A stretch of DNA of 64,000 bases from Brevundimonas sp. (GTDB taxonomy: Bacteria; Pseudomonadota; Alphaproteobacteria; Caulobacterales; Caulobacteraceae), in assembly GCF_029945885.1 (NCBI RefSeq), contig NZ_JAQSDK010000026.1:62001-126000 (forward strand), given 5' to 3'. Each line of letters opens with the position of its first letter. Position 1 is the first letter of the stretch. Shown one piece after another: positions 45,686 through 54,866 of the stretch. A program made the position numbers and the translations under genes. The notes under the pieces were generated by a model that saw nothing but the letters and a program-made list of their open reading frames with translations, was not told where the DNA came from and did no database searches.

Positions 45686-46060
45686 TCACCCATAAGGTTC
45701 ATACGCTTCCTTGGTCGCGCCGCAGTCCGGGCAGTACCAGTCGTCAGGGACGTCCGCCCAACGGGTGCCGGGCGCCACGCCCGTGTCGGGATCACCGAGG
45801 GCCTCGTCGTAGATGTGGCCGCAGGTCACGCAGTGCCATTTCGCGAATGGCTCGGTTTCCACGCCGGCCACAGACGGTTCCGGCCCCTGGCCGCCCGGGC
45901 CCAAGGGAATGAAATCGGGTTTGTCGCGCACCGCACAATCGGGGCAGGCCCAATCCGCGGGAATTTGCGCCCACGACGTATTGGGCGGGAAGCCCTCGTG
46001 GGCCTCCCCCTTTTCTTCATCGTAGACGTAGCTGCAATCGGGACATTGGTACCGCGCCAT
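45686..46060 (-). CDS. alkG: Two-domain rubredoxin AlkG
   Basis: A 124-residue electron carrier with two rubredoxin domains. Domain 1 ([18 protein letters not shown], then [14 protein letters not shown]) uses Cys6/9/39/42 and has the AlkG1-type CPDCAVRDK. Domain 2 ([29 protein letters not shown]) uses Cys77/80/110/113 and is AlkG2-type, the kind that can pass electrons to AlkB. The linker is only about 25 residues against about 70 in GPo1 AlkG (173 residues). ATG 46060 matches the family start; upstream in-frame ATGs at 46078 and beyond look non-coding. It receives electrons from AlkT. Confidence 0.93.
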   Translation of the reverse strand: MARYQCPDCSYVYDEEKGEAHEGFPPNTSWAQIPADWACPDCAVRDKPDFIPLGPGGQGPEPSVAGVETEPFAKWHCVTCGHIYDEALGDPDTGVAPGTRWADVPDDWYCPDCGATKEAYEPYG

Positions 46061-46233
46061 GACGCCGCTTTCTTTCATAGACATGGGTTGTGAAAACACC
46101 CCCGAGAGGGCGGTCGCCGACGATGACGCCATCGCCCGGGTTCCTGGGCTGGAGACCATCTCGCCGCCAGGCCTGTCGGCGGTTCTCCGAGGAGGCACAC
46201 ACGCCTCCTCGGATCGCCAACTCGGACCGACGG

Positions 46234-47442
46234 TTACTCGGCAGCAATCCGAGCAGATTGGCGCGATGCGCCAAACTTGCGGATGATCTGTTTCCTGCGC
46301 GCCGGATCAATCTGGATCTTGGCAAGATCGCCGCCGGCCCACTCCACCACGCGGCGGTCCATCACAGACCGGAACACGGGCGGGATCATCGCCATGAAGA
46401 ACATGCCGGGATAGCCGGCCGGCAACACGGGCAGGTTGGGGAAATCCCGGAGAGACTGGTATCTGCGGGTCGGGTGGGCGTGGTGATCGGAATGCCTTTG
46501 AAGATGAAACAGGATCAGATTCGAGGCGATATGATTGCTGTTCCAGGAATGCCGGGGCTGGGCGCGTTCATAACGTCCGTCCGCCATTTTCTCGCGCAGC
46601 AGCCCATAGTGTTCGATGTAATTCGCGCTGGTCAGCTGCCACCATCCGAAGGCGATCTGGATGGGCAAAAACACCAGCAGCTTCGGGTCGGGTCCTAACG
46701 CCAGTAACAGGGAGGCGTAGAGAACCACGGTAATCAACAGCGGCTGGATGATTTCGTTGTCCAGGCTCCAGACGCCCTTGCCCGCGCGCTCCAGCCGCAC
46801 CTTTTCCAGATTCCACGCGCGTTTGAAGGCGCCCGGGATTTCGCGCAGCGAAAATTTGTAGATACCCTCGCCCATCCGGGATGTGGCGGGATCCTCCGGG
46901 GTCGCTACGTCGCGATGGTGACCCTTATTGTGCTCGATGAAGAAATGGCCATAGCCGACCACGGCCAGAACGATCTTGGCCATCCAGCGCTCGAAGGCGG
47001 CCTTCTTGTGGCCCAGTTCATGGCCGGTGTTCAGCGCCAAGCCGTTGACTATGCCCAAGGAAAGGGCGAGCATCACGACCTCCCACCAGGCCATCGGCTG
47101 GGTCGCCACCCACCATGCCGAGACGATGAGGGAGGCGTAATGCACAGGGACGGTAAGATAGGTCAGAATTCTGTAGTATCGGTCCGCCTCAAGACGGGCC
47201 ACCGCCGCTTCCGGAGGATTATTCGGATCGTTTCCGAACATGACATCCAAGGCCGGAATAACGCCATACCAGACGACCAGCGTGAAGGCGTAAAAGATGC
47301 CCCATCCTGTCAAGCTGACAAGGTAAAGGCCGATCAATGGCGCCGCCGGCCAGACGACCGACAACATCCACAGATAGCGTTTTCTGTCCACATAGCGATC
47401 TGCCGCGTCATCAGCGGGCAAAATTCTAGCGATGGTGCTCAT
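46234..47442 (-). CDS. alkB: Alkane 1-monooxygenase AlkB
   Basis: A 402-residue integral-membrane di-iron hydroxylase, closely following GPo1 AlkB over its length. His motifs: H141ELGH145, H171NKGHH176, Q315RHSDHH321; plus NYIEHYG (His278). Six hydrophobic helices. Trp58 in LVVWYG corresponds to GPo1 Trp55, the residue that limits chain length, so medium-chain n-alkanes are predicted substrates. ATG 47442 has AGGAGAGGTG eight bases upstream; the frame extends to 47538 without family similarity. First gene of alkBGHJLK, divergent from alkT. Confidence 0.97.
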   Translation of the reverse strand: MSTIARILPADDAADRYVDRKRYLWMLSVVWPAAPLIGLYLVSLTGWGIFYAFTLVVWYGVIPALDVMFGNDPNNPPEAAVARLEADRYYRILTYLTVPVHYASLIVSAWWVATQPMAWWEVVMLALSLGIVNGLALNTGHELGHKKAAFERWMAKIVLAVVGYGHFFIEHNKGHHRDVATPEDPATSRMGEGIYKFSLREIPGAFKRAWNLEKVRLERAGKGVWSLDNEIIQPLLITVVLYASLLLALGPDPKLLVFLPIQIAFGWWQLTSANYIEHYGLLREKMADGRYERAQPRHSWNSNHIASNLILFHLQRHSDHHAHPTRRYQSLRDFPNLPVLPAGYPGMFFMAMIPPVFRSVMDRRVVEWAGGDLAKIQIDPARRKQIIRKFGASRQSARIAAE

Positions 47443-47669
47443 CTGGCGTTCACCTCTCCTAAGGAAGACACATTCACTGTGTTCTAAGTATTTTGGCGTT
47501 GGCGCTATTGGCCGAAGGTGACCATTTCGATCCCTCAAGCTCGCGAAACAACCCCACTAAAGTGGGGTTTTTTTTCGGGTCGTTGGCATTTATCTGCTGC
47601 GGATGGCCATCCGCAGGTCGCGCCGGGGCTCCGAACAAACGGTGCTTCCGGCTTTGGAGAAGGACTTCT
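47443..47669. promoter_or_regulatory. Divergent alkB/alkT control region
   Basis: A 227-bp gap holding both start regions. From the alkB side: AGGAGAGGTG ribosome site; inverted repeat ACACA-TTCAC-TGTGT (47468-47482); a T/A-rich stretch AAGTATTTTGG. Further right: an intrinsic terminator pointing toward alkT (47550-47575) and a perfect 20-bp palindrome CTGCGGATGGCCATCCGCAG (47597-47616) about 54 bp before alkT. One of the repeats may be the AlkS site; I cannot tell which from sequence alone. Confidence 0.6.
47550..47575 (+). terminator. Intrinsic terminator upstream of alkT
   Basis: AACCCCACT pairs with AGTGGGGTT across AA, followed by eight T residues on the plus strand (47568-47575). It is oriented to stop rightward transcripts 95 bp before alkT. 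No rightward gene lies upstream, so it acts either on the alkT leader or on antisense transcripts coming from alkB. Confidence 0.85.
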
Positions 47670-48899
47670 ATGAGCCGATCGGATCCACATGTGTTGATCC
47701 TGGGCGCAGGCCACGCCGGGGGAACGGCCGCCGCCCTGCTTCGCCAGTATGGATTTGAAGGACCCATCACCCTCGTGGGCGAGGAGCCCATCGCGCCCTA
47801 TCATCGCCCGCCGCTGTCCAAGGCCTGGCTCAGGAACGGCCCCGGCGCCGTGTCGCTCCCCTTGAAGCCGGCGGAGTTCTACGCCGGGCACGGCATCGAC
47901 TTCCGGCCCGGCGTTCGCGCGGAAAAGCTGGCGCGCCGGGCCAAGACGGTGACGCTGTCGACGGGCGAAATTCTGACCTACAACTTCCTGATCATCGCCA
48001 CGGGCGCGCGGCCGGTCAAACTGCCGGTAGCGGGTTCGAACCTCGCCGGGGTGCTGGAGTTGCGCACGGTCGCGGACGCCGAACGGCTCAGGGCGGTCAT
48101 TCGGTATGGCCAACGCTTGGCCGTTATCGGCGGCGGCTATATCGGTCTGGAAGTCGCGGCGTCGGCGCGCGCGCTCGGCGCGGAGGTGGTGGTGATCGAA
48201 CGCGAGGCGCGGCTGCTCGCCCGGGTCGCCGGCCCGGAGCTTTCCACCTTCTTCCTCGACTATCACAGGAAGCGGGGCGTCAGCTTCGAGTTGGGGGCGA
48301 CGGTGACCGGCTTCGAGGGGCGGGACGGACACGTCACCGGCGTCAAGCTCGACGACGGCCGCACGATCGCCTGCGACGCCGCCCTGGTCGGTATCGGCGC
48401 CACGCCCAATGATGAGATTGCGCGCGAAGCGGGGCTGGACACCGCCGGGGGCGTCATCGTCGATCTGGAAGCCCGCACCGCCGATCCGGCCATCTTCGCC
48501 ATCGGCGACGTGGCCCGCCGACCGATGCCTATCTATGATCGCATGTTTCGCATGGAGAGCGTGCCCAACGCGATCGAACAGGCCAAACAGGCGGCCGGCG
48601 CCATCGTCGGCCGCGCACCCCCGCCGGGCGAAGCGCCATGGCAGTGGTCGGACCAGTACGATCTGAAGCTGCAGATCGCCGGCTACGCCTTCGACGTCGA
48701 TCGCGTCCTTCTTCGCGGCGATCCCGACACCGCCCGATTCGCCGTGTTCCATCTGAAGGGCGACCGGCTTCAATCCGTCGAGGCGGTCAACTCGCCGCAG
48801 GAATTCGTGATCGGCAGACAACTGATCGCCAGTCGAAAGGCCGTCGATGTCGAAAAGCTCGCAGACCCGGCGACAACCATGAAGGAGTTAACCGCCTGA
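47670..48899 (+). CDS. alkT: Rubredoxin reductase AlkT
   Basis: A 409-residue FAD/NAD(P)-dependent reductase. The FAD site VLILGAGHAGGTAAALLRQY, PYHRPPLSKAWL, the NAD site LAVIGGGYIGLEVAASARAL and the second FAD contact IFAIGDVARRPM match ferredoxin/rubredoxin reductases of alkane and P450 systems. It moves electrons from NADH to AlkG. ATG 47670 has AAGGA six bases upstream. It is divergent from alkB, with the DUF2147 gene and alkS downstream in the same direction, similar to the alkST region of the OCT plasmid. Confidence 0.93.
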   Translation: MSRSDPHVLILGAGHAGGTAAALLRQYGFEGPITLVGEEPIAPYHRPPLSKAWLRNGPGAVSLPLKPAEFYAGHGIDFRPGVRAEKLARRAKTVTLSTGEILTYNFLIIATGARPVKLPVAGSNLAGVLELRTVADAERLRAVIRYGQRLAVIGGGYIGLEVAASARALGAEVVVIEREARLLARVAGPELSTFFLDYHRKRGVSFELGATVTGFEGRDGHVTGVKLDDGRTIACDAALVGIGATPNDEIAREAGLDTAGGVIVDLEARTADPAIFAIGDVARRPMPIYDRMFRMESVPNAIEQAKQAAGAIVGRAPPPGEAPWQWSDQYDLKLQIAGYAFDVDRVLLRGDPDTARFAVFHLKGDRLQSVEAVNSPQEFVIGRQLIASRKAVDVEKLADPATTMKELTA

Positions 48900-48997
48900 T
48901 CCGGCGCCGGGTGGGACGCCGGAACCACGACTTCCGAAAATGTTCGGGTGTTACAAATCGCCTGAACGTTCCAACGATAACCAATGAGGAAACGACC

Positions 48998-49420
48998 ATG
49001 AAGACCAAGCTGATCCTCGCCGCAGCCCTCCTGGCCGGCGCGCTCGCCTCCCCGGCCATGGCCGGCGATCCCACCGGCCTGTGGCAGACGCCGACCAACG
49101 GCAGCCAGGTGCGCATCGGCCGCTGCGGCCCGGCCCTGTGCGGCACGCTGGCGACCTCGAACAGCCTTCGCGCCGATCCGGATCTGCGCGATGCGCGCAA
49201 CCGCGACGCCTCCCTGCGCGGCCGCGCCCTGCGCAACCTGCCGATGCTCAGCGGCTTCACCGGCGGCGGGACCGAATGGAGCGGGGGCTCGATCTACAAT
49301 CCGGAGGATGGCCGCATCTATCGCGGCACGATCACGATGGACGGCGACAACACCTTGCGCCTGCGCGGCTGCGTCGTGGCCCCTCTCTGCCGCAGCCAGA
49401 CCTGGACCCGGCTGCGCTGA
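48998..49420 (+). CDS. DUF2147-type exported protein
   Basis: A 140-residue protein with signal peptide (ILAAALLAGALASPAMAG), then DPTGLWQTPTNGSQVRIGRC, GPALCGTLAT, GRIYRGTITMDGDNTLRLRG and CVVAPLCRSQTWTR. This is the DUF2147 lipocalin-like layout (G-x-W-x-T ... V-x-I ... C-G-x-L ... DP-x-GK-x-Y ... L-x-L-x-GC). GAGGAAACG precedes the ATG. It sits between alkT and alkS, where GPo1 has nothing comparable. A periplasmic role in alkane binding or envelope upkeep is possible but not shown. Confidence 0.85.
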   Translation: MKTKLILAAALLAGALASPAMAGDPTGLWQTPTNGSQVRIGRCGPALCGTLATSNSLRADPDLRDARNRDASLRGRALRNLPMLSGFTGGGTEWSGGSIYNPEDGRIYRGTITMDGDNTLRLRGCVVAPLCRSQTWTRLR

Positions 49421-49451
49421 TCCGGGCCGTCGCGCGCGCCGCGCACGACCT

Positions 49452-49474
49452 CCCCGCCCCTGTTTGGGGCGGGG
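49452..49474 (+). terminator. GC-rich hairpin after the DUF2147 gene
   Basis: CCCCGCCCC-TGTTT-GGGGCGGGG is a perfect 9-bp stem starting 31 bp after the stop. The downstream bases GGTTGAATTG lack a T-run, so it may be a weak or Rho-assisted terminator separating alkT and DUF2147 from alkS. Confidence 0.5.
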
Positions 49475-49568
49475 GGTTGAATTGCGTCGGAAAGGCCGGC
49501 GATCGTGGCGCGGCCTTGTCGAGACACGCGAAGGCGGACAGGCGTCCGCGAAGGCCGGGGGCGATGGC

Positions 49569-52307
49569 ATGGATGACGACAAGATAGCCCATCCGTCCGG
49601 AGCCGGGGCGAGGCCCCCGGCGAGCGACCCTGGCCCTCGCCGGGGCGCGTCGCCCGCGGGATCGGTCGAGGACAGGCTCGCGCCTCTCGTCTCGGGATGT
49701 CTCGCGCGTCCTCGCCTTTTCGCCGCCGGACACGAGACGACGCGTTGCCGTCTGCTGCGCGCCCCGAGGGGCTACGGCAAGAGCGTGGCCATGGCCCAAT
49801 GCTGGCTGGACCATCGTCGCGTCCACAGGGCGGCGGCCTGGGTTTCCATCAAGGAATGCCGCGGCGATCTGCGGATCGCCGCGGAACGCATCGGCGAGCA
49901 ACTTTCCCCGACCCGCGACGCCGTCGGTCGGGGCGCGCCGCCGGTCCCTGCCCGGAACCGGCCCTCCAGCCTGGATGAACTCGCCGATCGGCTCTGGGGG
50001 ACCAAAGATAGATGGGCATCAAAGGTTCTCATCTGTTTCGACGATCTCGAGTTTGATCTGCATTCGATAGACCAGATCGAGGATTTTATGCTGGCGGCGC
50101 CGGACGAAGTGGAATTCATCGCGGCGACCTCGTCAGACACCGGCTTTGCGCGCATGAAAGCCCGACAAGAAATCCAGGAGTTGAGGGGCGATGCGCTTGC
50201 CTTCTCGCTCGACGAAGCAAAAGCGGTCGCGTGCGGTTGGGAAAGGCCAGTCGTCTCGGAAGCTGAAATTCATTCGCTCTGGAAGCGCGCCCAAGGCTGG
50301 CCTGAAATCTTTTGCCTCTTGATGCGAGCGGCATCAGAAAGCCGATCCTCGCCCGACCGCCTTGTAGCGGACCGTGTCACAGGCAGCGACATTGATCTGG
50401 ACAAATATTTCCGGCACATAATACTGAACTCACTCGCCGATGACGTCCTTGAGTTCTGTGTTTGCGCATCAATTCTTGGATCGGTATCGGCAGACTATTT
50501 CAACCATGTGTTCAGCCGGAACGATGGGGCTTACTATATCGACAAGCTTTCCGTCGAGCAGATGGTTTTGCGACCGCTGGACCGATCACAGACGGCGTAT
50601 GAATTCCACCCGTTGCTTCGCGAATTTCTCGAGCACAGATTCTCGATAGGGCATCGCGGCTCGGAGCCGAACCTGTTCGCCCGCGCCGCCCAGTGGCAAA
50701 GACAAAACAGCAATGATCGCGAGAGCATCAGCCTTTCCTTGCGCGCGGGCGAGAAGGAATCGGCCGCTGAGATCGCATCCGAGAACATGATGGATATTGC
50801 GCTGCGACAGGGCGAGATAGATCAAATCCAATTATGGCAAGGCGGTTTTTCCGCTGCTGTCGTTTCTGGCGCTCCGACAATCGCTCTCGGCCTGGCCTGG
50901 GCCCAGATTTTTAGTCACGACCACCAGCGGGCGGGCGGCCTGTTGGCCGATTTGCGTGCCGTTGACCTTGGCGATCTTGATCAACAAACCCGCCGCCAAA
51001 TGGAGCGCTGGTGCGATCTCATCGCCGCCATTGGCGAGGCGACCGGCGACAATCCGACAGAAAGTCGGCGTCAGTGTGAAGCTTGGATGAAACTCTATGG
51101 CGACGCGGATCTCGTCTGCAAAGGCGCCATCCTCACATGTCTTTGCTTCATTGCGGCCAGCGAACACCGATTCGATGATCAACGGAGGTTGAGTGTAGAA
51201 GCAATGTCTGTAAACAGAATCGCCGATCATCGCTATGCGTTGGGTTGGCTTTATAGCGCTACAATTTTCTCGCATCTTTCCAAAGGTGAAATTCACATCG
51301 GTGCTGATCTTCTCAAGATAGCCCATGCAGACGAAAATGCTCAGGTCAGTCGTACGCCGTTCTCTGTAAACCTCTTGAACACGCTAGAGTTAGAGCTCCA
51401 ATACGAAGCAAACCAACTGGACGGCATCGAAACGCGCGTCGATGAGGTTCTCGGTTTCGTGCGACAGCACGGCATTGTTGATTTTACGTTTTCAGCTTAT
51501 CGAACCGCCGCGGCCATCGCCCGCAAGAATGGTGATTTCGAAAGTGCAGTCGGTCTTCTCCAGGATGTGCGAGCTATAGCGGAAAAATTCGACTTCTCGC
51601 GGCTTGATGTCCTCGCGCGATTGGCGCTCGCGGATCTAATCGTTGTGGAGAGAGCGGAACAGGCGACCGCCATTTTACCGAACCGCAGCGACCCTATCTT
51701 TCTCACGTCTCACGGTCCGTATCTGCGCGCGCGACAAACGTTGACCGAAGCTCGCATTGCGGCTCGACAGGGGAAGTTTCATCTTTCCAACCGCCTTGCG
51801 AACGTCGCTTTAAACCATGCGCGCGGATCAGAATTAGGCAGACTCGAAATTGCAGCCCTACTGTGCACCGCCGTTGCTTGTGCGGGAACAGGAAGGGCCG
51901 CCCTCTCCGAACAACGCGCAGTCGATGCAATCGCTATTGCGCGCCGACTTGGGTGTTACCGCACACTCCTCGATGAGCGGTGGCACCTGGAGGCGTTTGG
52001 ATCGATCTCGACGCCGCTGTTGAACCTAATTCCGACCGAGTCGGAATTAGTAGGTTGCCGCGAGCCCAGGCCGGGCGACCGTAACGTTCGTTCGCCAAGC
52101 GGCGAGACTTCTATTGTTCTCACAAGAAAAGAACTGGCAATGCTTCAAAGAATACGAGAAGGTCTCTCGAACCGGGAGATCGCGATCATTCATCGCATAA
52201 GCGAAGACACTGTAAAATGGCACATTAGGAATATATTTTCGAAGCTGAAAGTCAAGAACAGGGTTCAAGCGCTTCTAAAGGCTGAACAGATCGGCATCCT
52301 GCGGTGA
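49569..52307 (+). CDS. alkS: MalT/LuxR-type transcriptional activator AlkS
   Basis: A 912-residue STAND-ATPase regulator. The N-terminal part has Walker A in LLRAPRGYGKSVAMAQCW (Lys71) and the likely Walker B VLICFDDLEFD. A long helical, TPR-like sensor follows, then a C-terminal LuxR HTH (LTRKELAMLQRIREGLSNRE, then SEDTVKWHIRNIFSKLKVKN). Size and plan match AlkS (882 residues) of the OCT plasmid, which binds alkanes and ATP and activates alkB and its own promoter. ATG 49569 is preceded by GGGGGCG; the open frame further upstream runs through the DUF2147 gene. From about 50.0 kb on the gene is clearly more AT-rich than the rest of the window, a sign of transfer. Confidence 0.9.
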   Translation: MDDDKIAHPSGAGARPPASDPGPRRGASPAGSVEDRLAPLVSGCLARPRLFAAGHETTRCRLLRAPRGYGKSVAMAQCWLDHRRVHRAAAWVSIKECRGDLRIAAERIGEQLSPTRDAVGRGAPPVPARNRPSSLDELADRLWGTKDRWASKVLICFDDLEFDLHSIDQIEDFMLAAPDEVEFIAATSSDTGFARMKARQEIQELRGDALAFSLDEAKAVACGWERPVVSEAEIHSLWKRAQGWPEIFCLLMRAASESRSSPDRLVADRVTGSDIDLDKYFRHIILNSLADDVLEFCVCASILGSVSADYFNHVFSRNDGAYYIDKLSVEQMVLRPLDRSQTAYEFHPLLREFLEHRFSIGHRGSEPNLFARAAQWQRQNSNDRESISLSLRAGEKESAAEIASENMMDIALRQGEIDQIQLWQGGFSAAVVSGAPTIALGLAWAQIFSHDHQRAGGLLADLRAVDLGDLDQQTRRQMERWCDLIAAIGEATGDNPTESRRQCEAWMKLYGDADLVCKGAILTCLCFIAASEHRFDDQRRLSVEAMSVNRIADHRYALGWLYSATIFSHLSKGEIHIGADLLKIAHADENAQVSRTPFSVNLLNTLELELQYEANQLDGIETRVDEVLGFVRQHGIVDFTFSAYRTAAAIARKNGDFESAVGLLQDVRAIAEKFDFSRLDVLARLALADLIVVERAEQATAILPNRSDPIFLTSHGPYLRARQTLTEARIAARQGKFHLSNRLANVALNHARGSELGRLEIAALLCTAVACAGTGRAALSEQRAVDAIAIARRLGCYRTLLDERWHLEAFGSISTPLLNLIPTESELVGCREPRPGDRNVRSPSGETSIVLTRKELAMLQRIREGLSNREIAIIHRISEDTVKWHIRNIFSKLKVKNRVQALLKAEQIGILR

Positions 52308-53089
52308 ACATAATATTATTGTAGGTGGCGTGGACAAAGTGTCTGATCCGCAGTCGGATGGATGCGTCGAGGACGAAGCCGAGGAAGCTTTCGGCGGTCT
52401 TGTCGTATCGGGTTGCCAGTCGTCGGCTGTTTTTAGCTTTGAGAAGCAGCGCTCGACGAGGTTTCGCAGTCCGTAGATGTGGCCGTCGATGACGGGCTGG
52501 ACCTTTCGGTTTCGTTTGGCGGGGATGACGGCGGCGACGCCTCGGGCCGCCAGGTCGGCAAGGATGAAGTCGGCGTCGTATCCCTTGTCTGCGAGCAGGA
52601 CACGGGGCTGGGGACCGGTCTGGTCCATGACCGGGGCATAGCCCTTCACATCGGAGACCTGCCCGCCGCTCAGCGTGACCGCGACAGGGAGGCCCAGAGC
52701 GTTGCTGCGGAGATGGATCTTGGTCGAGAAGCCGCCGCGCGAGCGGCCAAGACCCTGGTCCTGATCCCTTTTTTTAGCGCGCCGGCGGCGTGCTGATGGG
52801 CGCGAATGATGGTGGAATCTATCATCTGGACGCAGGCGTGACCTTCGCCGGTCTCGTTCAGTGCCTCCAGCATGACGTCCCGGATTCCCGCCTGCGTCCA
52901 GCGCCGGAACTGTCGATAGACCGAGTTCCATGTCCCGAAATGGCTGTGAAGATCACGCCATGCAGTCCCCGTCCGGGCGATCCACAACACCCCGTCCAGC
53001 ACCCGGCGATGGTCACGAGGCCGCCGCCCCCGCCTTGGCCCCGTCTCGACCACGAAAGGCTCAAAGAACGCCCACTCCGCATCCGACAT
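52275..53089 (-). CDS. IS5 (IS427-group) transposase made by frameshift
   Basis: ORF1 begins LMSDAEWAFFEPFVVETGPR and continues with GRRPRDHRRVLDGVLWIART, WNSVYRQFRRWTQAGI, VQMIDSTIIRAHQHAAGALK. ORF2 continues in another frame as GLGRSRGGFSTKIHL, VLLADKGYDADFILADLAAR and LRNLVERCFSKLK. The switch is at a run of seven A residues (52769-52775), a typical slippery site. Near the C-terminus another frame change replaces the expected SRRLATRYDKTAESFLGFVL, so the last ~50 residues are altered and run 33 bp into the 3' end of alkS on the other strand. Probably inactive. Confidence 0.8.
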
Positions 53090-53150
53090 CAAACCACGAA
53101 CCAACGCTGCTCTCCGCAAAGAACAGCCTTGATGATGAGGACGCCCCTGC
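52321..53150 (-). mobile_element. IS5 family (IS427 group) insertion sequence
   Basis: About 830 bp, 13 bp after alkS. Ends GTAGGTGGCGT (left) and GCAGGGGCGT (right, read inward on the minus strand) are imperfect inverted repeats. The length and two-frame transposase fit the IS427 group. No clear target duplication was found. Confidence 0.7.
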
Positions 53151-53210
53151 ACTGACCGGACGGAGCTATGATGCCGACCCGTCCCCAAAGCAGGAAGAGG
53201 AGCGTTTACG

Positions 53211-53631
53211 ATGACGATCACGACCATTGGATTGGATCTGGCGAAGAGCGTGTTTCAGGCGCACGGCGTCGATGAGAACGGCGCCACGATGCTCGTGAAG
53301 CGGCTGCACCGTAAGCAGATGCTGCCGTTTTTCTCGAAGCTGTCACCCTGCCTGATCGGGGTAGAGGCGTGCGGCACGGCGCACTATTGGGCGCGTACGC
53401 TCGCCGCGATGGGGCACGAGGTTCGCCTGATCCCGCCGTCCTACGTGAAGGCCTATGTCCAGCGCGGCAAGAACGACGCGCTGGATGCCGAAGCGATCTG
53501 CGAAGCTGTCCAGCGGCCGACGATGCGGTTCGTGCCGGTCAAGACGGTGGAGCAACAGGGCATCCTCATGACCCATCGCGCCAGATCCCTGCTCGTGCGC
53601 CAGCGCACCATGCTCGCCAATGCCCTGCGCG
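53211..53631 (+). pseudogene. IS110 family transposase, 5' fragment
   Basis: The first 140 codons are normal IS110: TITTIGLDLAKSVFQAHGVD, VEACGTAHYWARTLAAMGHE, VRLIPPSYVKAYVQRGKNDA, LDAEAICEAVQRPTMRFVPV, RSLLVRQRTMLANALR. After NALR the sequence turns into the IS21 left end and stops after nine junk codons. GAAGAGGAG lies upstream of the ATG. The second transposase domain with the catalytic Ser is missing, so it is inactive. Confidence 0.9.
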
Positions 53632-53726
53632 TGTGGATCGGCGTGGAAAAGGGACCCCGTTAGCTGTGTGATCGGCGTCGAATAAGGACCCCTCATTCCT
53701 GATGTCTAACGGTGGTGGCTTGGCGG

Positions 53727-54212
53727 ATGTCAGGCGGCGAGTTCGGGATGTTGGTGTTGGAGACGGTGTTGAAGATCCGGCGCGAGTTTGCGTCAGGGAA
53801 GGCGATCAAGGCGATCGCGCGTGACCTTCGATTGTCGCGCAAGGTGGTGCGCAAGGCGATCCGGGAGCCGGATGCGGAGTTCGCCTATCGGCGGGCGGTG
53901 CAGCCGTTGCCGAGGCTGGCGCCGTTCCAGGTCAGGCTCGATGAACTGCTGGAAGAGGACGAGGCGCGCCCGCGGCGCGAGAAGCTGTGGATGACGCGGG
54001 TTCATGACCTGCTGCTGCGCGAGGGGTTCGACGGATCGTACAACGCGGTCCGGCGCTAAGCGGCGGGCTGGCGGCTGAAGCGACGCCGGGGCGTGGCGGA
54101 TGCACTGTCGTTCATCCCGCTGATGTTCCAGCCGGGCGGGGCCTACTAGTCGAATGGAGCCACGAGGACGTGGAGATCGCTGGCAAGCCGATGCGGGTGA
54201 AGGTGGCACGCC
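53727..54212 (+). pseudogene. istA: istA, N-terminal part with stops
   Basis: Starts MSGGEFGMLVLETVLKIRRE and shows the HTH KAIARDLRLSRKVVRKAIRE. A TAA replaces the tyrosine codon after NAVRR. Reading on gives GWRLKRRRGVADALSFIPLM, FQPGGAY, then another stop and frame change, [16 protein letters not shown]. It then jumps directly into istB sequence. The DDE domain is deleted. Confidence 0.85.
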
Positions 54213-54701
54213 GGTCAACGAGGGGCTGGTGCGCTCGCTTCACAGCGGCGCCTTCCTGGCGAACCGGCGCAACATCGTGCTGGTCGGCGGCACGGGCACG
54301 GGCAAGACCCACCTGGCCACCGCCATCATCTCCAACGTCGTGCGCGCCGGGGCGCGTGGCCGCTACGTCAACACCGTCGACCTGGTAAACCGCCTCAAGG
54401 AGGAGACCCGCCTCGGCAAGGCCGGTGCGCTGGCCGCCTACCTCTGCCGGCTCGACGTGTCGTCCTCGACGAGCTCGGCTACCTGCCGTTCGCCCGCTCG
54501 GGCGGACAGCTGCTGTTCCACCTGATCAGCAAGCTCTACGAGCGGACCTTGGTGGTCGACACGACCAACCTCGCCTTCGGCGAATGGCCGACCGTGTTCG
54601 GCGATCCCAAGATGACCACGGCGCTGCTCGATCGCATCACCCACCACTGCGACATCGTCGAGACCGGCAACGACAGCTGGCGCTTCAAACACCGCAGCTG
54701 A
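54213..54701 (+). pseudogene. istB: istB, C-terminal part with frameshift
   Basis: The AAA+ helper ATPase of IS21 from about its Walker A region: [40 protein letters not shown] (Walker A), then after a frame change near 54460 [56 protein letters not shown]. The N-terminus is deleted. Confidence 0.85.
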
Positions 54702-54866
54702 CCCCGCCAGAATGAACGCCAAGCGAGGGTTGAGCCTCGGGTCGGGCTACGCCCTCCCTACGCCCCAACCCTCGCAAGAGGGGCGCTTGTGACGTTCATG
54801 CCCAACCTCACAAGGGGGTCCCTATTGCACGCCGATAGGGGGGCCTTTTAGACGCCGATTGACACA

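Larger units (their letters stand above)
53632..54866 (+). mobile_element. IS21 family element with internal deletion
   Basis: Both ends carry the multiple terminal repeats of IS21. Left: TGTGGATCGGCGTGGAAAAG and TGTGTGATCGGCGTCGAATA. Right (inward, minus strand): TGTGTCAATCGGCGTCTAAA and TATCGGCGTGCAATAGGGAC. At about 1.24 kb it is half the normal size, because most of istA and the start of istB are deleted. It is flanked by an IS110 fragment on the left and a traG fragment on the right, so insertion was followed by loss of target DNA. Confidence 0.85.

Noticed and set aside
42363-46233. alkF or another single rubredoxin gene
   Set aside because: Gaps between alkB, alkG, alkH, alkJ and alkL are too short and contain no CPDC motif outside alkG.
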